A stretch of DNA of 64,000 bases from Phascolarctobacterium faecium DSM 14760 (GTDB taxonomy: Bacteria > Bacillota > Negativicutes > Acidaminococcales > Acidaminococcaceae). A program made the position numbers and the translations under genes. The stretch spans positions 62,001 to 126,000 of the forward strand of contig NZ_QLTS01000004.1 of NCBI RefSeq assembly GCF_003269275.1. The letters are read 5' to 3'. Below are positions 43,196 to 53,300 of this stretch, piece by piece. Every line of letters begins with the position of its first letter. Positions within the stretch are counted from its first letter, which is position 1. Below the pieces are notes generated by a model. The model made no database searches. It saw only the letters and a program-made list of their open reading frames with translations, and was not told the DNA's origin.

Positions 43196-45556
43196 ATGGC
43201 AAGATTTGCTGTTAAGACATTAGAATTTGATAAAGTAAAAGCGCTGCTGGCCAGCAAAACTGCCACCTCGCTGGGGAAGGCGCAGGCTTTAGCGATACGC
43301 ACAGAAAGTGAGTTCAGTATCGTTAAGCGCTTGCAGGAGGAAACCGCCGAGGCACTGCGCCTGCTGGATGAAGGGAAAAGATTCCCCTTTGGCGGCGCGC
43401 ATAATATTGTGGCTGCTGTTAAGCATGCCCAATTAGGGGCTGTGCTGGAAGCTGAAACCTTGATGGAGATCGGCAGTACGGCTGCGGCGATCCGTCAGAT
43501 CAAGACCTTTTTGCAGGAGGAGAGTGAGCTGGCACCGACTTTGGCAGCCTATGCCGAAGCTTTGCAGCCGCTGCCGCGTCTGGAAAAACAACTGGAGAAT
43601 GCTATTTCTGAAAAAGGCGAGATCAAAGACAGTGCTTCGACAAAGCTTGGCGGCTTACGGACTGGCATTCAGATAGCGAAAAACCGTGTGCGTGAACAGC
43701 TGGAAAAAGTCCTGCACGATCCTAATAATCAAAAATATTTCCAGGACGCGCTGGTAACTATGCGCGGAGACAGATATGTCATTCCGATCAAACAGGAATA
43801 TAAACTCAATTTTCCGGGCGTCGTTCACGACCAGTCCGGCAGTGGAGCAACCCTGTTTATTGAGCCGATGGCCGTTGTCAACCTGAATAATGATATCAAA
43901 AAATATATGGCCGAAGAAAAAGAGGAAATAGAACGGATTCTGAGGCAGCTGTCCGGCAGCGTCGGGGCAGACGGTGATCTGCTCACTGCCGGCGTCGAGA
44001 CTCTTACAAATCTTGACGTTATCTGTGCCCGTGCTTATTTGGCGCAGGCTCAGAAAGCCGTAAGGCCAATGCTGCATTTAGGCGGCAAAGTCGAGATCGT
44101 GCAGGGACGTCATCCGCTGCTGGATCAAAGTCAAGTAGTGCCCCTGGATATAGAATTGGGCGGAGATTTTAATACGCTTTTGATCACCGGTCCAAATACC
44201 GGCGGTAAAACCGTAGCTCTAAAAGCGGTCGGGCTGTTTGCGTTAATGGCGCAGGCCGGCTTGTTTTTACCTGCCCGCAGTGCTAAAATGCCGGTTTTCA
44301 GAGCTATTTATGCCGATATTGGTGATGAGCAGAGCATTGAGCAGAGCCTGAGTACTTTTTCCGGACATATGACCAATCTGGTAGAGATTTTAAATGAAGT
44401 GCGCAGCGGTGATCTGGTACTGGTGGATGAAATCTGTGCCGGTACTGACCCTAACGAAGGTGCTGCCCTGGCTATGGCGATGTTAGAGCATTTGCATGAA
44501 CAGGGCGTGCTGACAATGATCACGACACACTACAGCGAATTGAAAACATTTGCTTATGGACATACGGGAATGGAAAATGCCAGCGTGGAATTTGATCCTG
44601 TCAGTCTGCGGCCGACCTACAGATTGCTGATGGGTGTTCCGGGCAGCAGCAATGCTTTCAATATCAGCAGAAGGCTGGGACTGTCGGAAGAGATTGTTGA
44701 AAATGCCGGTAAACTGCTGGATCAGGAACATGTGCATATGGAAGATGTATTGCACGAGCTGGAAGGCGAACGCCGCCAATATGAATCGCAGAACAAAGAA
44801 ATACAAATGCTGCGTTTGGAAAGTGAGCGGATTAAGCAGGAGCTGCACAAGCAGAAACAGGAGCTTGACCGCCGCAAGAACGAAATGCTGCGTAAAGCCC
44901 GTGAACAGGCTGATGAGATTTACCGCAGCAGCCGTAGGGAATCGGAAGCTATTTTAAAAGAGCTGCGCTCAATGAAGGCTGACTTTGATGCGAAAAAACT
45001 GGAAGCTGCTGCAGAAGCCGCGCGCAAACAGTTAAATAAACAGTTCAGTGAAGATGCGCCATTGCCGGAAGGTACGCCGTTGTCAAAAGAAACTGCCAAA
45101 GTCGGGCAGACTGTCTTTTTACCTTCACTGCGTCAAAATGGTACGATTGTTGCTGTTAACGGCGGCGATGTGACAGTGCAGGTAGGTATATTAAAAACTA
45201 ACGTGCCTGCTAAAAATTGCCTGCTGGTAAAAGGTAAGACCAAAGTGAGCGAAGATCTGCGGCCTAAAAAACGCAAGGGGTATGCCCATGATATGCTGGT
45301 CACACGTACTGCTTCTACCAGACAGGAACTGGATGTTCGTGGTATGACGATCGAAGAAGCGATACCGACCGTAGATAAAGGCATCGACGATGCACTGCTG
45401 GCAGGTTTGCCGGAGCTGCGTATCATTCACGGCAAGGGAACAGGTGCTTTACGTGCCGGACTGACTGCCTATTTATCCGCGCACCGTGCGGTCAAAAGAC
45501 TGGAGCTGGCTTCGCTGCATGAAGGCGGTGCCGGTGCGACGGTAATTTATCTGTAA
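43196..45556 (+). CDS. mutS2: MutS2 (endonuclease/ribosome-rescue ATPase)
   Basis: MutS2 limits homologous recombination and, in Bacillus, also acts on collided ribosomes. The 786-residue protein has the MutS core without mismatch-recognition domain, Walker A TGPNTGGKT near residue 330, Walker B-type LVDEICAGTDPNEG near 408, a coiled-coil region (~520-620) and a C-terminal Smr nuclease domain with LDVRGMT near 705 and HGKGTGALR near 745. RBS AAGGAG, starting ten bases after the U32 gene. Confidence 0.95.
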   Translation: MARFAVKTLEFDKVKALLASKTATSLGKAQALAIRTESEFSIVKRLQEETAEALRLLDEGKRFPFGGAHNIVAAVKHAQLGAVLEAETLMEIGSTAAAIRQIKTFLQEESELAPTLAAYAEALQPLPRLEKQLENAISEKGEIKDSASTKLGGLRTGIQIAKNRVREQLEKVLHDPNNQKYFQDALVTMRGDRYVIPIKQEYKLNFPGVVHDQSGSGATLFIEPMAVVNLNNDIKKYMAEEKEEIERILRQLSGSVGADGDLLTAGVETLTNLDVICARAYLAQAQKAVRPMLHLGGKVEIVQGRHPLLDQSQVVPLDIELGGDFNTLLITGPNTGGKTVALKAVGLFALMAQAGLFLPARSAKMPVFRAIYADIGDEQSIEQSLSTFSGHMTNLVEILNEVRSGDLVLVDEICAGTDPNEGAALAMAMLEHLHEQGVLTMITTHYSELKTFAYGHTGMENASVEFDPVSLRPTYRLLMGVPGSSNAFNISRRLGLSEEIVENAGKLLDQEHVHMEDVLHELEGERRQYESQNKEIQMLRLESERIKQELHKQKQELDRRKNEMLRKAREQADEIYRSSRRESEAILKELRSMKADFDAKKLEAAAEAARKQLNKQFSEDAPLPEGTPLSKETAKVGQTVFLPSLRQNGTIVAVNGGDVTVQVGILKTNVPAKNCLLVKGKTKVSEDLRPKKRKGYAHDMLVTRTASTRQELDVRGMTIEEAIPTVDKGIDDALLAGLPELRIIHGKGTGALRAGLTAYLSAHRAVKRLELASLHEGGAGATVIYL

Positions 45557-45609
45557 AAGGCAGTTTTGTGTAAAAATGTAATACAATCAAGAAAATTTTG
45601 TAGAAGATA

Positions 45610-45638
45610 TTGACCGAAAGACTAAATAATGTGATAAT
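45610..45638 (+). promoter_or_regulatory. Promoter of the aspartokinase operon
   Basis: TTGACC (45610-45615), 17-base spacer, GATAAT (45633-45638). The leader to 45716 is short and I see no lysine riboswitch in it. Confidence 0.55.
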
Positions 45639-45716
45639 AGTTAGTGAAAATATATGCTTTATGTGCGCTTGGAATGGATTTTTCCGGGTAGCAAGTTAAC
45701 AAACGGGGGGAAGTAA

Positions 45717-46943
45717 ATGGCTACACTAGTGAAAAAGTTTGGCGGCAGCTCGGTTGCGACACCTGAGAAGATGCATGGTATCGTTGACCGGATTCTGCGC
45801 GAACGTCAACCGGACGACAGAATCGTCTTAGTTGTTTCCGCTATGGGCGACCATACTGATGATTTGCTGACTTTAGCTGCTAAAGTCAATCCCGAAATGC
45901 CGAAAAGAGAACTGGATATGCTGCTTGCGACAGGCGAGCAGGTCTCCATTGCCCTGATGGCCAGTGCTTTCTGTGCTAAAGGACAGCCCGCAGTATCCTT
46001 TACCGGTGCTCAGGCTGGTATCAAAACGAACGATAAGCATTCTAAAGCCAGTATTTTAGACGTACAAGCCTGTCAGGTCAAGCAGGCTCTGGACGAAGGC
46101 AAGATAGTTATCGTTGCCGGGTTCCAGGGCATTACTGACTTGGGACAGATCACAACTTTGGGCCGCGGCGGCAGCGATACTACTGCTGTTGCGATTGCGG
46201 CAGGTCTGAAAGCGGATATGTGCGATATCTATACTGACGTGGACGGTGTTTATACCGCTGATCCACGTATCGTACCGGGAGCGCAGAAGCTGGACGAGAT
46301 CACTTTTGTGGAAATGCTGGAACTGGCCCGCCTGGGTGCAGGCGTTATGCAGCCGCGCGCCGTAGAGTATGGTGAGCACAACGGCGTTGCCATCCATGTA
46401 CGTTCTACCTTTAACGACGTACCCGGAACTATTATTAGGGAGGAATACACAGTGCAAGAGAAAAACTTTGTTATTCGCGGTGTAGCGCACGATACTAATG
46501 TCGCAAAAATCGCCGTTCGCGGTGTCAGCGACGAACCGGGCATTGCCTATAAAATCTTCTCGGCTCTGGCTGAAGCCAATATCGATGTCGATATGATCGT
46601 TCAAAGCGCAAGCGCTACCGACCATAAAAATGACATCCTGTTTACCGTTACCCAAACCGATATGGTAGAAGCGATGAGCGTTATTGAAAGCCTGAAGGAA
46701 ACGATGCATTTTGATAAAGCTGACATTGAAGTCAATGTTGCCAAGGTATCTATCGTTGGTGCAGGTATGCTGGGCAGCCCCGGTATTGCCGCAGGTATGT
46801 TCGGTGCGCTTGCCAAAGCCAACGTCAATATCGACGTTATCAGTACTTCCGAAATCAGCGTTTCCTGCCTGGTGCCGGAAAAGGACGTTAAAACCGCTGT
46901 GAACGCTATCCACGAACATTTCTTCCCGGAAGGCGCAAAATAA
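45717..46943 (+). CDS. Aspartokinase (LysC-type, 408 residues) with internal start for a beta subunit
   Basis: Phosphorylates aspartate, entering lysine, threonine and methionine synthesis. Kinase domain motifs: VKKFGGSSVATPEKM (residues 4-18), the ATP-site region TTLGRGGSDTTAVAIAA near 144, and TDVDGVYTADPR near 174. Two ACT domains follow from about residue 265. An in-frame GTG at 46452 is preceded by GGGAGG (46438-46443), which would give a 163-residue ACT-only beta subunit, as in Bacillus aspartokinase II. RBS GGGGGGAAG before ATG 45717. Probably co-transcribed with the aminotransferase. Confidence 0.93.
   Translation: MATLVKKFGGSSVATPEKMHGIVDRILRERQPDDRIVLVVSAMGDHTDDLLTLAAKVNPEMPKRELDMLLATGEQVSIALMASAFCAKGQPAVSFTGAQAGIKTNDKHSKASILDVQACQVKQALDEGKIVIVAGFQGITDLGQITTLGRGGSDTTAVAIAAGLKADMCDIYTDVDGVYTADPRIVPGAQKLDEITFVEMLELARLGAGVMQPRAVEYGEHNGVAIHVRSTFNDVPGTIIREEYTVQEKNFVIRGVAHDTNVAKIAVRGVSDEPGIAYKIFSALAEANIDVDMIVQSASATDHKNDILFTVTQTDMVEAMSVIESLKETMHFDKADIEVNVAKVSIVGAGMLGSPGIAAGMFGALAKANVNIDVISTSEISVSCLVPEKDVKTAVNAIHEHFFPEGAK
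46438..46454 (+). promoter_or_regulatory. Internal ribosome-binding site and GTG start inside the aspartokinase gene
   Basis: GGGAGG at 46438-46443 lies eight bases before an in-frame GTG (46452). Translation here would yield the regulatory ACT-domain polypeptide (46452-46943, 163 residues). The arrangement matches the known alpha/beta organisation of Bacillus lysC. Confidence 0.65.
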
Positions 46944-46988
46944 AAAGCAAGCAAAGTTACTTATATAAATTAAGGAGGCCTTTTACCA

Positions 46989-48236
46989 ATGATCACTAGT
47001 ATTGCAGCTAATCATGCTAAAGGAAAATCTGCCCAGGATAAAATTTTCGGCGCTAATGCCGCTGCCGTTGCCGCAGCAGCTAAATACGGTGCTGACAAAG
47101 TAACCAATGCCACTATCGGCGCTATTTTAGACGAAGATGAAAAACTTGTTTGTCTGCCGACTATCGAAAAGGTTTACCGTGGTCTTGCGACAAACGAGCT
47201 GATCGCCTACGCTCCTATTTCCGGACTGCCTGATTATCTTGAAAAAGTTATTACTGCTGCTTTCGGCACTTCCAGGCCTGAAGGCTATATCGCCGCTGTT
47301 GCTACTGCCGGTGGTACAGGCGTTATCCATCATACTATCTGGAACTATATGGACGCAGGTGAAACTGCGCTGACATCCGACTGGTACTGGGGACCGTATA
47401 AGGTTTTGTGTCAGGATATGGGACGTAAGCTGGATACCTATAAAATGCTGGATGAAAATAATAAATACAATCTGCCGGCTTTAAAAGCCAAAGTCAACGA
47501 GATTTTGGGCAAACAGAAAAGCCTGCTGCTCATGATCAACACTCCGGCTCATAACCCTACTGGCTACAGCCTCAGTGAAGAAGACTTGCAGGGCGTTATC
47601 GACATCATCAAAGAAGCGACTGCAGGTACTGATAAAACTGTAACGCTGCTTTTAGACGTAGCATATATTGATTATGCCGGCGAAAAAGAAGAAGTTCGTA
47701 AGATCTTCAAAAAGCTTTCTAATCTGCCTGCTAACATTCTCAGTATTGTGGCATACAGTATGTCTAAAGGCTTTACACTTTATGGCCAGCGCACCGGCGC
47801 TATGATCGGCGTTTCTTCTTCTAAGGAAATCATTGAAGAATTTGCCGCCATCAACCAATATACAAGCCGTGCGACCTGGTCCAACATCAACCGTCCGGCA
47901 ATGAAAACTCTGGCTAATATTTACAGTGACCCGGAACTGCTTGCCGCTACCGAAAAAGAGCGTGACGATTATTATCAAATGATCAAAGCACGTGCCGACC
48001 TGTTCACAAAAGAAGCCGAAGAATGCGGCTTGCCGATGCTGCCTTATGTAGCAGGCTTCTTCCTGTCCATTCCGGCAAAAAATCCCGATGCTATCTGTGA
48101 TAAACTGCACGAAGACAATATTTTTGCTGTTCCTTTGGCTGCAGGTGTACGTATTGCCGTTTGCGCAGTACCGCTTAAAAAGATCGCCGGTATGGCTGCA
48201 AAAGTACAGGCTGCAATGCAGGCTGTAGAAAAATAA
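46989..48236 (+). CDS. PLP-dependent aminotransferase class I/II (probable aspartate/aromatic type)
   Basis: Transfers amino groups between amino acids and 2-oxo acids. The 415-residue protein has fold-type I motifs: AVATAGGTGVIHHTIWNYMD near residue 98, the INTPAHNPTGYSL block near 178, LLDVAYIDYAG near 217 and the PLP lysine in YSMSKGFTLYGQRTGAMIG near residue 260, followed by the substrate-carboxylate arginine near the C-terminus. Position 45 bases after aspartokinase suggests a role in aspartate-family metabolism, probably oxaloacetate/aspartate conversion; aromatic substrates are possible. Confidence 0.85.
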   Translation: MITSIAANHAKGKSAQDKIFGANAAAVAAAAKYGADKVTNATIGAILDEDEKLVCLPTIEKVYRGLATNELIAYAPISGLPDYLEKVITAAFGTSRPEGYIAAVATAGGTGVIHHTIWNYMDAGETALTSDWYWGPYKVLCQDMGRKLDTYKMLDENNKYNLPALKAKVNEILGKQKSLLLMINTPAHNPTGYSLSEEDLQGVIDIIKEATAGTDKTVTLLLDVAYIDYAGEKEEVRKIFKKLSNLPANILSIVAYSMSKGFTLYGQRTGAMIGVSSSKEIIEEFAAINQYTSRATWSNINRPAMKTLANIYSDPELLAATEKERDDYYQMIKARADLFTKEAEECGLPMLPYVAGFFLSIPAKNPDAICDKLHEDNIFAVPLAAGVRIAVCAVPLKKIAGMAAKVQAAMQAVEK

Positions 48237-48251
48237 GCATTGATAACAATC

Positions 48252-48287
48252 AAAGACCGGAGCTAAAAAAGTTCCGGTCTTTTTTCC
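48252..48287 (+). terminator. Terminator of the aspartokinase-aminotransferase unit
   Basis: 12-base stem (48252-48263 with 48271-48282, one G-U) followed by TTTTTT. Confidence 0.85.
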
Positions 48288-48301
48288 CATAAGGAGTATT
48301 T

Positions 48302-49963
48302 ATGAAAATTAAATTGACATTACCCAACAATATTATCAGAGAGTATCCTGCAGGAACGACGCTGTTGGAAGTCAGCAGAGACTTTGCTGCTAACTATCAA
48401 AGCCCGATCGTGGAAGGTATTTTCAATGGCATTGGCACTGATCTGCAAAAGCCTGTTTTTGAAAATGGTACAGTTGATTTTATAACGCTGGATACGGAGG
48501 AGGGGATGCGCGTTTATGTGCGCAGCCTGCTGTTCCTTTTTCTGGTAGCTATCAAAGAGCTGCGGCCGGAAGTAAAAATTGAGGCCCGTAATTCCCTGGG
48601 CAGCGCTTTATTTTGCGAAATCACTAACGATATCGTACTCAGCAACTACGATTTAAAGGCCTTGGAAGACTATATGAAAGAGCTGGCAGCCAAGTCTGAA
48701 CCGATCATTTATAAACATATAAATAAAAAAGAAGCTGAAAAAATTTTATGCGAGCGGAACGAAGCTGACCGCTTGGAGCTGCTGCACGCTATTGATGATG
48801 ATTTACTGCTGACCTGTTATACCTTGAAGGGCCATATGGAATATTTTTTCGGTCCGATGCTGCCGGATTGCGGTTATTTGAAGCTGTTTGAACTGATAAA
48901 CTACGAAAACGGCATCGTTATCAATTATCCGGAAACGGGTCAGAACGAACTGGATGTTTTTGTTGACAGTCCTAAACTCAATAAAATGTTCCACGAGATG
49001 GAAGAATGGTCAACTATGCTGCAATGCAATACTGTTGCCAAGCTGAACCGCATTATAAAAGAGGACCATGCCGGAGTGATCATTCAGGTAGCTGAGGCAC
49101 TGCATGAAAAAAAGATCGCCGCCATAGCTGATGAAATCACTGATAAAGGCAAAGACGTACATCTCGTGTTGATCGCCGGTCCTTCTTCCTCGGGGAAAAC
49201 GACCTTTGCACAAAGATTGAGCATCCAGCTGGTAGTCAATGGTCTCAGACCTGTGCCGATATCAATGGACGATTATTATAAAGAACGTTTGAATACACCG
49301 CGCAAAGCGGATGGATCTTATGATTTTGAAAGCGTCGAAGCGATCGATCTGGAATTATTCAATGACCATTTAAAGCGTCTGCTGGCAGGTGAAACAGTTA
49401 AAATACCCAAATACAATTTCCGTACCGGCCTGCGCGAATACCGTGGCCGTGAGCTGACTTTGAGCGATAACTCTGTGCTGATCGTCGAAGGTATCCATGG
49501 CTTGAACGAACGTATTTCTGCCGTTGTTCCGGCCCGTAATAAACTGAAAGTCTATATCAGTGCCCTGACGCCGATGTCGCTGGATGATTACAACCGTATC
49601 CAGACTACCGATATGCGTCTGCTGCGCCGGCTGGTGCGTGATTCGCAGTTCCGTTCGCATGACGCGCTGATGACTTTGAAGCTGTGGGACGATGTACGCC
49701 GTGGGGAAGAAAAATATATTTTCCCATTCCAGGAAGAAGCAGATATTATTTTTAATACCACACTGGTGTATGAGTTTGCAGTATTGAAAAAGTATGCCGA
49801 GCCTTTGCTGCAAGGCGTACCGGAAACAGAAGCGGTCTATACTAACGCGCAAAGACTGCTTGGACTGCTTAGCCATGTGACACCGCTGGATAAAGAGCTG
49901 ATTCCCAAAAACTCTATTTTACGTGAATTTGTGGGCGGCAGCGCCTTTAAAGAAGCCCTGTAA
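48302..49963 (+). CDS. Nucleoside (uridine) kinase with N-terminal TGS/threonyl-tRNA-synthetase-like region
   Basis: Likely phosphorylates a nucleoside such as uridine. The 553-residue protein combines an N-terminal TGS-like fold (residues 1-60: IKLTLPNNIIREYPAGTTLLEVS), a middle region resembling the editing part of ThrRS (~65-230), and a C-terminal PRK/uridine-kinase domain with P-loop GPSSSGKTT near residue 292, DDYY near 323 and a LIVEGIHGLNE segment near 397. This fusion is widespread in Firmicutes; the role of the N-terminal half is unknown. RBS AAGGAG; closed by a strong terminator. Confidence 0.88.
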   Translation: MKIKLTLPNNIIREYPAGTTLLEVSRDFAANYQSPIVEGIFNGIGTDLQKPVFENGTVDFITLDTEEGMRVYVRSLLFLFLVAIKELRPEVKIEARNSLGSALFCEITNDIVLSNYDLKALEDYMKELAAKSEPIIYKHINKKEAEKILCERNEADRLELLHAIDDDLLLTCYTLKGHMEYFFGPMLPDCGYLKLFELINYENGIVINYPETGQNELDVFVDSPKLNKMFHEMEEWSTMLQCNTVAKLNRIIKEDHAGVIIQVAEALHEKKIAAIADEITDKGKDVHLVLIAGPSSSGKTTFAQRLSIQLVVNGLRPVPISMDDYYKERLNTPRKADGSYDFESVEAIDLELFNDHLKRLLAGETVKIPKYNFRTGLREYRGRELTLSDNSVLIVEGIHGLNERISAVVPARNKLKVYISALTPMSLDDYNRIQTTDMRLLRRLVRDSQFRSHDALMTLKLWDDVRRGEEKYIFPFQEEADIIFNTTLVYEFAVLKKYAEPLLQGVPETEAVYTNAQRLLGLLSHVTPLDKELIPKNSILREFVGGSAFKEAL

Positions 49964-49981
49964 TTGAATAAAAGCATCACC

Positions 49982-50013
49982 AACGGCAGCTTTTTAAAAA
50001 AGCTGCCGTTTTT
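49982..50013 (+). terminator. Terminator after the nucleoside kinase gene
   Basis: Perfect AACGGCAGCTTTTT/AAAAAGCTGCCGTT stem followed by T residues. Confidence 0.85.
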
Positions 50014-50339
50014 AATATGTATCCATAGAGATTTGGTAAAATCCTGTTTTTACTTATCCTTGATATTTTGTAATTTATTAATCCGACAAATGGAGTATTT
50101 TTGTTGATTTTTGTTGCCGAAACCATTGATAATACCAGTTAAAGAGGTATATAATTATAAAAAAGCTGCCTTTTATTGAATTAAGTAACAGAAATAAATA
50201 TGCTTTGCAAATGATTGCTTATACAGGGGATAAAGCGCAGAAACAGCGGGCTTAAAGCAGGTTTGTAACCATTGGGGACTTTGACTTTAAGTTTTGTGGC
50301 TACAGGAAGAGACGCTGCTTCCTGACAGGGGGATTTTAT
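50014..50339 (+). promoter_or_regulatory. Leader region of the activase gene, with a promoter at 50126-50155
   Basis: The promoter reads TTGATA (50126-50131), 18-base spacer, TATAAT (50150-50155). The transcript leader of about 175 bases is long; I see partly complementary segments (for example CAGGAAG near 50304 and CTTCCTG near 50319) but no riboswitch I can name. No gene is supported in this gap. Confidence 0.5.
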
Positions 50340-53300
50340 ATGCAGAAGATGATTTATCATTTAGGGGTCGATATTGGTTCGACTACGATCAAATTTGTGG
50401 TCTTAGATGAAAAGGAGCGAATAATTTTTAAAGATTATTTTCGCCATTTGTCAGATCCCAGCACTGCATTTTTACAAGAGATTCAGAAAATTCTCGCTAT
50501 TATTGACGGCAGGGAATTTTCGTTGATATTGACCGGTTCGGCTGGTTTTGGATTTGCCGAACGTATGGGGGTGCCGCATGTACAAGAGGTTATTGCTTGT
50601 CGCGCGGCGCTTCGTTCTTTGCTGCCCGAAGCGGAAACAGCAGTTGAATTAGGCGGTGAGGATGCCAAGATAACCTGGCTGGGCAGTTCGCCGGAACAGC
50701 GTATGAACGGTGTCTGTGCCGGCGGCACAGGCGCGTTTATCGACCACATGGCGTCGCTTTTGGGTACTGACGCTACCGGACTTGGCAGTATGGCAGAAAG
50801 TTGCAAGCGTATTTATCCGATCGCCTCACGCTGTGGTGTTTTTGCTAAAACTGATGTGCAGGCCCTGATCAACGACGGTGCTTCTAAAGAAGATATTGCC
50901 GGCTCGGTTTTGCAGGCGGTAGTTCATCAGACGATCGGCAATTTGTCGCAGGGACGTCCAATCAGCGGCAAAGTTGCTTTCCTGGGTGGCCCGCTGCACT
51001 TTTTACCGCAGCTGCGCAAGCAGTTTATTGCTACTTTAAAATTGCAGGCTGACGCAGCTTTGATAACTGAAGATGCGGATTGCTTCGTCGCTATCGGTGC
51101 TGCTTTGGCAGGTAAGGACGGCGAGATTTTTAACGAAGAAAAGCTGCTGCAGGCCCTGGCAAAAGTGAACGATGCGCCGCTGGACGCAGTGGCAAAACTG
51201 CCGCCGCTGTTTGCAGATGAAGCTGATTATGAAAAATTCTGCTGCAGACATGCCCAGCATCAGGTAGAGCGTGAAGCTTTGGCCGCATATAACGGTAAAT
51301 GTTATCTGGGTATCGATTCCGGTTCGACAACTTTAAAAATGGCATTGCTTTCAGAGGATAACAAACTGCTGTGGTCTTATTACAGCGGTAATAACGGCAA
51401 TCCGGTACAGATCGCCGCTGCTGCCTTAAAGGATCTGTACGGAAAAATGCCTGCCGGGGCTGTGATCGGCGGAGCGGCTGTTACCGGCTACGGTGAAGAA
51501 ATGATGAAGGTCGCTTTTGGCGCTGACTTCGGCGAAGTTGAGACCGTAGCACATTTACGGGCGGCACAGTTTTTTGCGCCGCAGGTTTCCTTTTTGATCG
51601 ATATCGGAGGACAGGATATCAAATGCTTTTTTGTGAAAAATGGTATTCCTGACCGCCTGATGCTGAATGAAGCGTGCAGTGCCGGCTGCGGTTCTTTTAT
51701 CGAAAACTTTGCGCAGGGGCTGGGGCTTGACGCTGGTGAATTTGCCAAGCTGGCTTTAACAGCTAAAGAACCCGTTGATTTGGGTGTACGCTGTACTGTT
51801 TTTATGAATTCTAAAGTAAAACAAGCGCAGAAGGACGGTGCGGCCATTGGCGATATTGCAGCCGGGCTGGCTATTTCCGTTGTTAAAAATGCGCTTTATA
51901 AAGTTATTCGTCTGCGTGACGCAGGCGAGCTTGGTGATACCATCGTCGTGCAGGGCGGCACCTTCCACAGCGATGCTATTTTGCGTGCTATGGAACAGCT
52001 GACAGGCAAAGAAGTCATCAGACCGGATATTGCAGGGCTGATGGGTGCGTTTGGCGCTGCGCTGCTGGCGCACGACCGCTGTCAGGAAAAATCGACATTG
52101 GTAGATGCCACAACACTGTCTGCTTTTGACTACCGCAGTAAAAGCTATCGCTGCGGCGGCTGCGGTAATAATTGTTTGGTAACTGCTCACTACTTCCCGG
52201 CAGGAGTATTTCATACGGGCAATCGTTGCCCGCGCGGTGCGGGGCTGCCAATGACCAATACCAGCGCGCCTAATATGTATGCATATAAATACCACCGGGT
52301 TTTTGATTACGAACCGCTGCCGGTAGAAGCCGCTAAGCGCGGTGTCATCGGCATACCGCGGATTTTGAATATGTACGAGGATTACCCCTTCTGGTTCACG
52401 CTCTTTACCCGGCTGGGATATCGGGTCGAGCTGTCGGGGCCGTCGTCAAAGGAATTGTACGAATCGGCCATGGCCTCCATACCTTCCGACTCACTCTGTT
52501 ATCCGGCCAAGCTGGTACATGGACATATCCATGATCTGCTGGTAAAAGGGGTCAAAAAGATTTTCTATCCCTGTGTTCCTTACAATGAAAAAGAATGTCA
52601 GAAAGCCAATAACTGCTATAACTGCCCGGTCGTAGCAACCTATGCCGAAAGTGTCTACGCCAATATGGAAGAGCTGCGGGCGGCCGATGTTGAGTTTATG
52701 CATCCATTCCTGCCGCTGTACCATGATAAACGCCTGGCAGAACGTCTGGCAGAAGTTTTCCGTCAGGAAGGCCTGAAGCATAAGGAACTGGAAGCTGCCG
52801 TACAGGCAGCACGTACCGAACAGCTTAGCTATAAGCAGGAAATCAGAGATATGGGGCACAAGCTGCTGCAAAAAGTGCTGGACGGGCATGGGCATGCCGT
52901 AGTTTTGGCAGGGCGTCCTTATCACGCAGATCCGGAAATCAACCACGGTTTGCCGGAGATGATCGCCTCCTTTGGTTTAACAGTCATTTCGGAAGATGCG
53001 GTTGCCGACCTGCCGGAAAGCCTTAAAGGGCAGTTGCCGGTAGTTGTTGACCAGTGGTCGTGGCATTCCCGGCTTTATCGGGCAGCAGAATTTGTGGCTG
53101 CACATAAGGAATTAGAGCTTATTCAGCTCAGTTCCTTCGGCTGCGGGCTTGATGCCATCACCTCAGACGTAGTAAAAGAGATTTTAGAGCGTCATCACAG
53201 GCTGTATACCTTACTGAAGGTCGACGAGATCAACCATATCAGTTCCGCACGTATCCGTATCCGTTCTTTGCTGGCGGCCATGCGCGAACGTATTGATAAA

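Noticed and set aside
45557-45716. Lysine riboswitch before aspartokinase
   Set aside because: The leader after the promoter is under 80 bases and lacks the L-box core.
46056-46919. 287-residue minus-strand open frame in the aspartokinase gene
   Set aside because: Antisense shadow of a well-conserved gene, low-complexity composition, no RBS.
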